A DNA stretch of 62,000 nucleotides from Branchiostoma floridae (Eukaryota > Chordata > Leptocardii > Amphioxiformes > Branchiostomatidae): the NCBI RefSeq assembly GCF_000003815.2, contig NC_049981.1, forward strand, positions 21,410,257-21,472,256. The letters are read 5' to 3'. This document shows, one piece after another, positions 53,151 to 62,000 of this stretch (position 1 is its first letter; each line of letters opens with the position of its first letter). Below the pieces are notes generated by a model that saw only the letters and a list, made by a program, of their open reading frames with translations, searched no databases and was not told the origin of the DNA. The position numbers were made by a program, and so were the translations under genes.

Positions 53151-55616
53151 CGGAGCAGTTTTCTGGTCTTTTCAAATTTAATTTTCAAGTCATTTTTACA
53201 CACAGTAAGCTTGAATAACACTATCTCATTGCATATCGACCTTTATTGAGCAAAGATGATACGTCGTTGAGTGATGAGAACTCATTAAAAATCTGAGCGC
53301 TGCACGTGCCATTATTTCAATTTGTGGAACGCACGCGAACATGACCGATGAATCCCGAACGCTTCCGGAGATGTCGTCACTGTTTCGAATAAAGTTTCGA
53401 TTTGCGAACGGGCGAATCAGATTCAATTCGCTCGGTGACCTCATGCGTTCGAAAATCTCCGAAAAGTACCGACGGGAAACCGTTAGTGGCTCGATCCTGT
53501 ACTGATTTATTGTAGGATATAATAAATCAAAGGGGTCCGTTTGCGGCATGTTTGTGCGTCCTTTTAAATGTTGAAAGTACGAAATAATGACACAAATGTG
53601 CTAGAATGGTGAAGTAAATGTCAATACCGTACCGATTGTCTCATCCAGAATATCCCCAATTTTTATGCCCTAAAAATTGCTCTGGAAGTCCTTGTAATGA
53701 TTAAATTTGAAGGGCAGTGCCCTACAAACATTCATCGTGTTAAACAACATTTAAATACAGCCAGGTCATATTATAAAAGGTGAATACTAAAACACACCAA
53801 CAACAGCAAATGCACAATTTAATACAAACTAGAGTTCGGGGACCTCATACCTCCATGAAATGTTTATTGCTTTTTTTGTGGATGGTATGTATGTTTATAT
53901 TCGGTTGTATTTGAGAGTAATGGTTACATAATATAAATGTTATGGGAAAGTAGTGGTGTATTTATTTAATGACACAGAGGATGTCCATCTGATTAGTAAT
54001 TATCAAAATGTGAAACTTAATTGTGTAATGTGCGTTTAAGAGGTCGACGGCGTATGGTAGCGTGGTGTTCCTTAAGCTTGATGTTTGGCATTTAAAATGT
54101 CTAAGGTTGTCAGCATTATTGAGGTTCGACTATGTGCCTCAGAGCTGTGTGGTGGGAGGAAGTTGGGAAACTCAGAAAGAAGAAGGGATGTGGCCAAATT
54201 TAGTCAGATGGTGATTTCATTTTCCACCAATATGTCATAACATCAGCTGTTCACACGGTACAAAAACGAGATGCACACTTTCCTCTGACAGCCCTACACC
54301 AACTGTAAGATGAATACTTGGCGCCAACCCCGTCAAGTACCATTGGCTACGAAAGAGACAACTAACAACTGTCCCTTATCGTAACAAAATCAGAACATCT
54401 GTAACGCCCATAAAACTGACACCCAACCCAGATGAGAGGACCTAATGGCATTTTAATCACCATGTCACTCAAATCAGCAGTGCAGTATGTGAGACATCCA
54501 TACCTGTTAAGCATTATCGTTAAATGTACCTCAACTTCTTACAATTATACTTACGCTTCACATCTCCATGATACTCATACTTTGGGTACCTACTGGCTGG
54601 CAAAATACACCAGATTATTATTATTATTATTATTATTATATCCTAAGCAGACATAAATAAAACTAATTATCATATTAAACAAGAGCTTCTGAAAAAAGCT
54701 AGTCTTTCGCTTACTTATATTGTGTACGTAAAAATGTTTGGCATAGTTTGGTCAAGTGTGGGTGCCAAGTCTGCAACGTTGGCAGCTCTGGCACAGTTTG
54801 GTCAAGTGCTAGGTTATATAACTGTTTAGTAAGGTAGTCGTTCTCACAGAGTATATTTTACTTGAACTACATATAATAACACAACTGCATGAATGATGTT
54901 AACTTTATTCGGATTGTTTCGCTGTTAAGAACGGCTCTGTTACAGTACAACAGGGTTTTATGAAAGTGCACTGTAGTAATCAAATTTATCAGTAGATGTG
55001 TCCTGAATTTCTGCAAGAACAAACAAAGTATTGTCACCATAAACAACATAAAATATTAACACATGGCATATACAGTAATGGAAATATTTTTTTTAATGGC
55101 AAGATCATGTGAAAGGTAGATATTTTAAACTAAAACAGGTCCGTGATATGTTTAATGGAACGTTTCGTTTCTTTTAGTAACGCAATTATGCTTTTACTTG
55201 ACGGAGTCGTGACGTCACGCGTCAGACTCACTCCGTCGAGCTCGGTCAGAATCTTCCCTTTCGAAATTATAAATTAAATGTGGGTCATTCTATTTTCAAC
55301 GCATCCGAGGGCTACTATTTTGCTGAAAGAAGTTTGTTACACGAAAATAGCCTGAAATTTCTTAGAGTAAGAAATTTCCGAATACGCCCCCCTCCCACAC
55401 CATGTCAGATGCGGCGCACGCATCTTACACAATTCTAGATTTTGTAGCGGTGATTTTCCATAAAACAAAGTAAATGACATGTCAAACTGTTCTCTGCAAT
55501 GTCTGTTTTATTATAACCAAACAGCGAACATGTTAGTTTATAAATTGTATACAATCTTACGAAGAAATCCTCACCGTTCACATCCGTCTCTGCAAATTCC
55601 TGCTTATAAGCCATGC
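53151..55616. other. Non-coding stretch
   Basis: A (TTA)n run lies at about 54616-54640. A CCTCATACCTCCATGAAATG end near 53838 belongs to the CATGGAGGTAATAA family. Two copies of AGTTTGGTCAAGTG lie at 54746 and 54797. The 107-codon minus frame at 53226-53549 (MPQTDPFDLLYPTINQ...) has no known domain. GACGTCACGCGTC near 55211 is a CRE-like palindrome. Confidence 0.4.
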
Positions 55617-55865
55617 AGAAACCAAGCAGCACATTCATGGTAGGCCGATACGTATGTCATAACGTTACATGCCGTCGAATCTGCAGGGTAGAATATCTCG
55701 CTAGCACGATATGGCATGGACCGCAAACCAAGCAGCACATTCATGGTAGGCCGATACGTATGTCATAACGTTTAAATACCGTCGAATCTGCAGGGTAGAA
55801 TATCTCGCTAGCACGGTATGGCATGGTCGACCCGGACGGACGGACGGACGGACAGACGGACAGAA
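55617..55865. repeat. 114-bp tandem duplication plus (GGAC)n
   Basis: The block AACCAAGCAGCACATTCATGG ... GAATATCTCGCTAGCACGATATGGCATGG occurs twice, at about 55619-55729 and 55733-55846, differing at a few sites. It is followed by GGACGGACGGACGGACAGACGGACAG. The junctions suggest a recent unequal exchange. Confidence 0.88.
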
Positions 55866-56039
55866 ATCTAATATCGGTCTGATTGCCTTTCGCCGCGGAA
55901 GCGCGGCGAAAGACAAAAAAACTCGGGGTTCCCCAAACAGCTGTCACCTCACCATCTGCTTGGAGCTAAGTCCATTAACAAACACATGCACGATGCCTGT
56001 ACCAATATATCTCAAATATAGGGGTGATTTCTGATATTA

Positions 56040-56224
56040 TTACATCGATTATAACGACAGATACGGCTCCCAAAATCTCATCGATTCGAGCTTTCATCAC
56101 ACCCCACCAACACAACAAGTATGAAACCAATCCATCTAGCCGTTCTTGAGTAATCATCTACACAGACAGAGACACATAACAGAAAATATAACCTCCATTC
56201 CATGACATTTCATGGAGGTAATAA
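56040..56224 (+). repeat. Dispersed repeat ending in CATGGAGGTAATAA, second copy
   Basis: The end CCTCCATT...TTTCATGGAGGTAATAA is shared with 1150-1383, including the preceding ACAGACAGAGACAC. The left boundary is uncertain. Confidence 0.5.
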
Positions 56225-57011
56225 ACCATAACTCCGTCGCCATGGCAATACATTTTCATTACCACGTGCACTTTTTACTATTGTGTGTGAATAAATCGAC
56301 TAAACGCCACGGGAAAGACTTCTGCATTTTCGCGGAAATGTTGCCTGTCTAGTTTCTTTTCTAACGATTTTTCTTTTTCTCCCCTTCGGAAACATTGTGC
56401 ATTTTCGTCGAAAATGCGGTCTTTCTAGTGTTCTTAGTTGCGTTTGCATGCTGTCAAGATCAAAAGTCGAAAAGGTCAGCTGCGAAGGCATTTCCGGGGT
56501 TGAAAACTTTTCCACGAAATGCGGGATAAACAGGATTTAACCTGTTGAATCTGTAACAGCAAGGACTCTACATGTACCCCCAGGCTAGGATCTAGGAGAA
56601 AATTCAGCTGGAACAGCGCAGCGCCGAGGTAACATTCTAATTCGCATGACACTGTGTCAGGCATAACTATTAAAGTTAGATCGAAACTCCTTGGATAGAG
56701 GAGGGGAGGGGCCGGGTATGAGAGGGGTTTGGTGGCGTTGTGGATGATCTGTAACGACTATACGTGGCAAGGTGATGAACCTTCTAGAAAAAAAAGTAAA
56801 CAAACAGATTTTTATAGAGCCATGTAGGCGGACAAAGCTGTTTGCTTTCTCTTATCAATATGGGGGAGGGGGGCGGTACCTTAGCTGAAGATCATTACAG
56901 TAGACCTTATAATTATTGGGTGTAACATTTTGAAATTCAAAACGAACTGTAAGATAGAGGCCGGGTTTTTTAGTCATTCAAATAACAAATTAGGACTTCC
57001 TGGCCCTCTAC
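56225..57011. other. Non-coding stretch
   Basis: Short frames only. ATTTTCGCGGAAATG (56327) and ATTTTCGTCGAAAATG (56401) form two small palindromes about 75 bases apart in an otherwise unremarkable stretch. Confidence 0.35.
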
Positions 57012-57265
57012 TGGTAGATCTGCCTGGAGATTACTATAGCCACACTAACAAGGTTGTTGACGGTCTTATATTTTAATTTATTAGTCCAGCTACTAGCCAC
57101 AGCTAATCTCCAAGCAGATCCTACAACATGTACAATGCAATGGCATAATATAGTACCAAACTGGCTAAGGAGTGTAGTCAGCCATTTGCCATGTAAGTTA
57201 GCGAAACACACTCCTTAGAGCCGGCTTCACTCCTCTGCCAGCTTTTGATACTATCTTATGCTTAG
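57012..57265. mobile_element. Second copy of the CTCCAAGCAGATCCTA MITE family
   Basis: An inverted pair GGTAGATCTGCCTGGAGATTA (57012) and TAATCTCCAAGCAGATCCTAC (57104). Sequence after 57104 matches 5004-5145, including GTACCAAACTGGC, ACACTCCTTAGAGCC and GCCAGCTTTTGATACTATCTTATG. Confidence 0.6.
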
Positions 57266-57299
57266 TGACCGTAGAAGTCCTGCTTAGATTAGCTATTAT

Positions 57300-57365
57300 A
57301 AGCCACAGCTACAAACTGCCCAGAGGAAGGTGACAGAAATGTCGGCCTTGGTTGAATAAAAGGCT
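57300..57365 (+). repeat. Probable retroelement tail
   Basis: CAGAGGAAGGTGACAGAAATGTCGGCCTTGG followed by TTGAATAAAAGGC resembles 3' ends of non-LTR or Penelope-like elements (gaagatg...tgtcg...aataaa). It is too short to classify. Confidence 0.3.
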
Positions 57366-57586
57366 AGCTGTGTAGAAAGAATTTTGTTATCTGGTTAAAA
57401 CCCTTGTTTTTATTGCTGTGGTGTCTTGGTGAAGGATTAGCAAAGAGACTGTGAAATTAAGACAATAGGACAGACTGCTGTCATCAACATGGTTCGACAA
57501 AATAGCGCATCATTTATTTTTATTTATGACACATTTCCCTATATTTTCTCTCAGGTACGTACTTGTCTCTCAAAAGCTGTGGGACC

Positions 57587-57671
57587 ATGGGGATGTGTTT
57601 GAGTGGTGACAACAATTCAGAACCTCCTCCCCCAGAGGAAGATACAGGATTCAAAAGCAGTTATGTAAAAG
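57587..57671 (+). CDS. R-SNARE-like protein, exon 1
   Basis: The first coding exon follows an acceptor-like TTTTCTCTCAG (to 57554), so there is probably a 5' untranslated exon upstream. The ATG at 57587 is in a strong context (GGGACCATGG). The first residues MGMCLSGD fit the N-myristoylation pattern (Gly2, Ser6), with a Cys at position 4 suitable for palmitoylation. An acidic, proline-rich stretch (EPPPPEEDTGF) follows. The donor is AAAG|GTTGGT, phase 1, 28 codons plus one base. See exon 3 for the whole protein. Confidence 0.75.
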
Positions 57672-58080
57672 GTTGGTAGCATTATCGTTATCATGTAACA
57701 TTTATGTCAAATTAAAGGATGTTATGACCTCCTTGGTAAAAACAAACAAACAAACATACATGACTTACAGTACGACTCAGTTGCTCAATGTCAAACATGG
57801 CCATTATAAGACCTGATTGAATGGGTTAGAGACCCATTTTCCTTGGTTGTTTTTCATGTGCGTATCAATAATTTAACCTGTGGGTATCAGTACACTTTTT
57901 TGAAAATTCATCATAGCAAGACAGTGCAAATGCTGCAATGCAAGATAGAGCAGTCACGTTCATGGCCTGATAAGTTCTTGATGAAAACTCAGCCCAAATG
58001 AAACCAACGCAAATACTTGTAGCAAATTAACCTACTAGTACAGTGCTTCAGACATGCAGCACCGACTTTGTATTAATATA

Positions 58081-58293
58081 TACTGTAAATGCAGAAATGT
58101 TTGCGGTGGTTTTATGTTCACGGTTTTGGCAGTGGCCACTTCACTGCGAACTAATACCACCGCAAACATTTTTCCATTATAGTTTTTTACTATAGTCTAT
58201 GGTGCTACCACAAATTTAAAACCACCATGAACACTCCACTTTCCTCAGCTACCGTGAAAGTAAATCCCCGCGAACTTAAATGCATTTACAGTA
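58081..58293. mobile_element. MITE in intron 1 of the SNARE gene
   Basis: The ends TACTGTAAATGCA and TGCATTTACAGTA are inverted and flanked by TA. Internal pairs TTTGCGGTGGTTTTA and AATACCACCGCAAACATTT form a second fold. It is a TA-targeting short element of about 210 bp. Confidence 0.85.
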
Positions 58294-58359
58294 TATGAGA
58301 GTCGGAGTTCGACTCTGAAGATTCGAAAATTGTTCCTCATTTGCTGTTTACATTTTCAG

Positions 58360-58544
58360 CAAGAGTAAAAGAGCGATCAGAGGCAAGGGAAAGGGAGGTC
58401 TTACTTCGTCAACAACAACAGCAACAGCAACAACAGATGCATGGTCAAACCTCGAACCAGGGGAGTTACCAAAGTGGCGGCAGCATCACCAGACTGCAGG
58501 CGCAGACAGGAGGTCTGGCCAGTGACATGGCACGAGCTCGGGAG
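58360..58544 (+). CDS. R-SNARE-like protein, exon 2
   Basis: Acceptor TTTACATTTTCAG|CA; donor GGGAG|GTATGC. It enters in phase 1 and leaves in phase 0, 62 codons with the shared one. It encodes a highly charged helix (ARVKERSEAREREVLLR), a nine-glutamine run from mixed CAA and CAG codons, a Ser/Gly/Gln linker, and the start of the SNARE helix (LASDMARARE). The glutamine run is a site where length polymorphism can be expected. Confidence 0.82.
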
Positions 58545-59039
58545 GTATGCTTCATCTTACACTAGGACAAGAATAGATGAATTTAAAACACATTAACTGT
58601 CTTCATCAAGCCTTCATGGGAGGATTTTGCAGGCAAACTCAGTCTATGTCATGGCTTACTGCTTACTGAACGAACAACGTTAGGCCAAAAGGTCCGGTTG
58701 GACTGGTCAGTTAGTGGCACTTGAACCCCACTGTTATACTACTCCCCACTGTTAGGCCACGCCAATTGATTTCTTTGGTTCTCCGATTTTTAATGATAAA
58801 AATGTGGCAAGCGGAAAAAAGCATGGGGCAGGAAGAAAAACTTGATTGTGACAGCTGTATTCACACCATAAAACTGAGCGCACCAAGTCCTCTGGCTTTG
58901 TTTTCATGATATTTTTCCCAGTTGAGCACATTTTTTCTTATTCTAAAAAAATCCGAGAACCAACGGATTAAATTGATGTGGCCTGACAACACTGTAAAGG
59001 GCCAGAAATTCTAAATAATGTACATCTGCGTTTCTGCAG

Positions 59040-59156
59040 GGTCTTGATGAGAGAGGGCAGAGACTGCGGCAAGTGGAGGATGTGACTGTCAGGATGGGAG
59101 AAGAATCCAGGAACCTCGGAAAAACCACCAGCAAACTCAAGTCCAAGTACAACTAA
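59040..59156 (+). CDS. R-SNARE-like protein, exon 3 (C-terminus)
   Basis: Acceptor GTTTCTGCAG|GG, phase 0, 38 codons then TAA. Together the three exons make 387 bases, a 128-residue protein. The C-terminal 50 residues align to an R-SNARE motif: LDERGQRLRQVEDVT matches tomosyn (LDERGQ is identical by recollection of the family) and the LERDQKL region of VAMPs, which places the zero-layer Arg in DERGQ. SKLKSKYN matches the end of the VAMP motif. The protein stops exactly where VAMPs would enter the membrane helix, so it has no transmembrane anchor. Known relatives without anchors (tomosyn, amisyn) inhibit SNARE assembly; that role here is inference. Confidence 0.85.
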   Translation, partial: GLDERGQRLRQVEDVTVRMGEESRNLGKTTSKLKSKYN

Positions 59157-60689
59157 TAATGATGATGGAGGAGACCACTGTTTTTACTTCAAGTGCCTTC
59201 AAGAGACACAATTAAACACTGACAAGCTATCGTGAAATAATTTTTGTCACTCTCAACAGCAATGTTAAGGGTAACTGTGAAAAATGATTTTGTTCATACT
59301 TGAACATTATGATATTTTAGTTTTACAACAGTGCCATAGTGCTTTGTACAAAATACAAGACTTTGCTAATATAACAGTGCCTTTTTACCAGATCATTTTA
59401 TTGTTAACAGTATTAATAAGATCACTAGACTAATTGTAATGTGGAATTTTGGCACATGTACTTGCTGCTTACCTTTTATGCTTTTTTAACGCTCAGTTGC
59501 TTTTCTTGATAGCTACAGCATTAAATGCCTACTAACAGCCATGCATTTTTATATATTTTACTTGATTTTTATTTGATCAATCATTATGAAACTAAACTGG
59601 GTGTCCATCAAAATTGACAGTTAAGAGAGTAACATAGATGCACATTGGTCACATTTTTTGCATTTTTACATGTTTTTTTTTGTTTCTATATTTGGAATGT
59701 AGTCAAGTTGACAATGTTTATTGTGGCTGATTCCTCCAAGCAAAGATTTTAGTCTTGGGGATAGAAGTGGCCATGGTTCTTCATGTCTACCTTTGTAAAC
59801 ATGATTTTGGGGAAAGCTTTAAATTATTTTGTCATACGATGCCAAGGATGAATGAATTTTGTTATTTAGTATTACATTATTTGGTTCCTATCTTAAACAT
59901 TATTGGAAGATCTGTCCCCTCCCCATTGATATGAATGAAATAACCCATGTGAAGTTCTATGAAATCCCCCATTTAGCCTTACAGAAAAAAAATGAACTCA
60001 AATGTTGAAATGTACACATTGTATTTCTCAGTTCAGACCAATTTTTTTCTAAAAGTTGAGACAATTTTTGTTAACTGCTTATCAACTAGAGTATGCTAAT
60101 TTTCATATCAGCATATCAAGGTATTTAACCCAACCTGGTAGGCTACTTCTCTTGGTATTGAAAATATGTATTTGTAACTGTGTGAGGAAGGTTACTACAT
60201 TGTTTATCCTTTTTTTCAATTTCATCAATGGACGGCTGTATGTCTTGTTCCAGGTCTGTCCAAAGCAATATAATTATAAGTTAAAGTTTTAAATCTGGCT
60301 ACCCAAGGAAATTCAGATGTGTTTTACTTTCTCATAAACATGACAACCACTCTGTTATTTGTAGTATTTGAATCCTGTGGTTATACCATATATGTAGTTA
60401 AGGCTATGTTATTTTAGAATTACATTGAATTTTGATAGTATTAACGTTATGCGTGTTAACATTGTAGTTATAAACTCAATGACAATACCATTGTTGCCAT
60501 ATATGATCAAACTTGTTAAAGTTCATAGGGGCCTATTTCGAATGTGTTCTTTTTATCATGGAAATACACATTCACTGTATCTCTAAGGCTCCTGAATCAA
60601 GTTACTTATCATTACTTGGTCTGTAAAAAGAACTTGCGCGGACTCTAGCATAGGAATATGTAGGCTAAACGTCATTTATATCTTGATTT
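59157..60689. other. 3' flank of the SNARE gene
   Basis: Likely a 3' UTR at first: an ATTAAA lies near 59211. The rest is AT-rich non-coding DNA without recognised features. The 78-codon frame at 60056 has no support. Confidence 0.45.
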
Positions 60690-61060
60690 AAGAGGAATAG
60701 CAATAGAAATATATTATGCAAATCATTATGTAATTTGCATTATTAATGAGAAACTACAATACCTTGGTGGTAGATAAGGCATAATCATGCTAGTGACACA
60801 TGCAGCTTGGATAAAGGATATCTTAAGATGTAAAGTTTTATGTCATTTGCATAATTATTCAGGAAATGCTACAAAAGCTTCCAGAAGAAGGAAGTATGCA
60901 ACATATGTGATCTTGAAAGAAGAAATAATGGGTTCATACAGGCTACGGTAATAAGATACCTCTTTGCATATCATTTGCATTGTAATGAGATGGAATTACT
61001 TGTTGAAGGTAGATTGGAGATTGTGGAGTTTTGGTAATGATGATAAATAGTTTATTGACA
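60690..61060. repeat. Degenerate tandem repeat with four octamer sites
   Basis: Three loosely similar units of about 120 bp each contain the perfect octamer ATTTGCAT or its complement: 60716-60723, 60733-60740, 60845-60852 and 60973-60980. TTAATGAG or GTAATGAG follows two of them. Units resembling these occur at 42427-42550, so the sequence derives from a dispersed repeat. It lies 400-670 bases upstream of the ceramidase ATG. Confidence 0.6.
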
Positions 61061-61299
61061 AGACATACTCCAAAATCCAACAATGGCAGCCCAGAGGCTG
61101 AGATGATGTCAGACTTGAAATGTTTGTTTTTTTAACTTTTTTAACTTTTTTTCCGCATGACTTATTTGTTTTGATACCTTAGCCCTTTGGCATTTGATAC
61201 CTCAGCCCATTCTTCTCTCTGTTTGTTAGTAGCCAGGCCTTACTTATTTTTCACATAGAAAACCGAGACTACATGCTGCCAAATGAACGTAGATGTACC

Positions 61300-61390
61300 G
61301 AAGTTGAGACTTCCGCTTTAGGGCGGGGTGAAGAAAGGCTTAGCCCCTGAGGCGTCGCCAAAAAGACAAAGTTCAATCCAAGATGGCGGC
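61300..61390 (+). promoter_or_regulatory. Core promoter region of the ceramidase gene
   Basis: GGGCGGGGTG at 61321-61330 is a GC box (Sp-type). CCAAGATGGCGGC at 61378-61390 matches the YY1 consensus and overlaps the start codon, an arrangement known for TATA-less promoters. No TATA box is seen upstream. The transcription start is inferred to lie between about 61330 and 61375. Confidence 0.5.
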
Positions 61391-61568
61391 ACTTACAAAC
61401 TTTGTTGCGTTCGTCGTCCTCGCTCTCTCGCTGTTTCTGGCCGTCCAAGCCCGCAACAGGCACCGTCCAAGCCTGGACTATGAAGACAGGAACGAAGAGG
61501 ATGGACCGAACTACCTGATAGGTGTAGGCAGAGGCGATGTAACGGGACCGGCCGCAGAAGTCAACATG
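61383..61568 (+). CDS. ASAH2: Neutral ceramidase, first coding exon
   Basis: ATG at 61383 in a good context (CAAGATGG). The exon ends at ATG|GTAAAC after exactly 62 codons (phase 0). Residues 1-23 are a hydrophobic signal or signal-anchor (FVAFVVLALSLFLAVQA). A short charged linker (DYEDRNEEDGP) follows, then YLIGVGRGDVTGPAAEVNM, the conserved opening strand of the neutral ceramidase catalytic domain. The enzyme hydrolyses the amide bond of ceramide to sphingosine and fatty acid at neutral pH, using a zinc in the active site, and acts at the plasma membrane or as a secreted form. The zinc ligands and the rest of the enzyme lie on exons beyond the window. Confidence 0.9.
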
Positions 61569-62000
61569 GTAAACTCACAGACTGTTGTCCAGATGTTCCC
61601 ACTTCGCACTGTGTACTCCTATGCCGTTTACACAAGTGTACGAAGGATGTTCACTAATTGTAAAATCTACAAGAAAAGAATCCCAATCTTTGCATAAAAT
61701 AGTTAGAAAATCAATTGCTGAATTTATGTATGAAGCGGATATTTCCTCAAATTCTGGAAAACGGAACGGGAACTGGCGATAGAGATAATGTGATGATCAC
61801 CTGATGTCCAAGCAGATGTTGGGTTAAGGTTGTTTCGATGAAGTAGGCCTCTCCTGTAGTTGTCAATTTTGCGGCCTTTTTTCACCAGAGTCAAGTGAAC
61901 AGCGTTTCTCAATAGTTCTTCGCCTCCTAGAGTAGTTAAGAATGCAGACCGCTAGAATAAGAATAAGATGGGGGAAACAAGAAACTGCTGCAAACTACAC
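61569..62000. other. Intron 1 of the ceramidase gene (start)
   Basis: Begins with the donor GTAAAC. No further exon is recognised before the window ends. GTCCAAGCAGATGTTGGGTT near 61807 resembles the end of CCAAGCAGAT-type MITEs. Confidence 0.5.

Overview
The window is nuclear DNA of an animal, most likely an invertebrate deuterostome such as a lancelet (amphioxus, Branchiostoma). The assignment is inference. It rests on intron-bearing genes with GT/AG splice sites, a dense load of short inverted-repeat transposons and tandem satellites, an APE-type non-LTR retrotransposon, a tRNA-headed SINE with a deuterostome-like tail, and a leucine-rich-repeat receptor of a kind abundant in lancelets. 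There is one 100-base assembly gap (3060-3159). Most of the window is non-coding.

Genes. (1) On the minus strand at 1.4-3.0 kb are two phase-compatible exons, EGF-like then pentraxin-like, from a larger extracellular mosaic gene whose other exons lie in or beyond the gap or on the low-coordinate side. (2) At 43.3-46.6 kb (+) is a single-pass LRR receptor: signal peptide, Cys-rich cap, about 18 LRRs, LRRCT, a transmembrane helix, and a long tail with repeated PPPLPP and YEDVD motifs. Its 5' half carries three frame breaks, its 3' half is intact. (3) At 57.6-59.2 kb (+) is a complete three-exon gene for a 128-residue R-SNARE-like protein with no membrane anchor but an N-terminal MGMCLS sequence that looks lipid-modified. 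(4) At 61.4 kb (+) is the first coding exon of a neutral ceramidase, with a GC box and a YY1-like site at its ATG. A few small ORFs or exon candidates (12.0, 25.2, 26.1 kb) are weak.

Mobile DNA. A roughly 5 kb LINE lies on the minus strand (33.7-40.5 kb) and is split between endonuclease and reverse transcriptase by a 1,567-bp element with 362-bp inverted repeats and a 5-bp target duplication. A long-TIR mariner-like element (50353-51272) sits inside a 57-bp satellite. A TTAA-flanked element (51757-52963) sits inside the A-box region of a tRNA-derived SINE. Several MITE families occur as two or more copies in the window (for example 28993/47019 with 7-8 bp target duplications, 9800/50353, 5004/57104, 28011/30401).

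Tandem repeats. There are satellites of 39 bp (10.8-11.8 kb), 57 bp (48.1-50.35 kb), about 115 bp (24.05-24.56 kb) and about 170 bp (20.8-21.5 kb), TGGTTGGC-type and GAGT/GAAT-type arrays, and a near-perfect 109-bp palindrome at 25.9 kb. Most long open frames outside the genes listed come from these arrays and are not genes.
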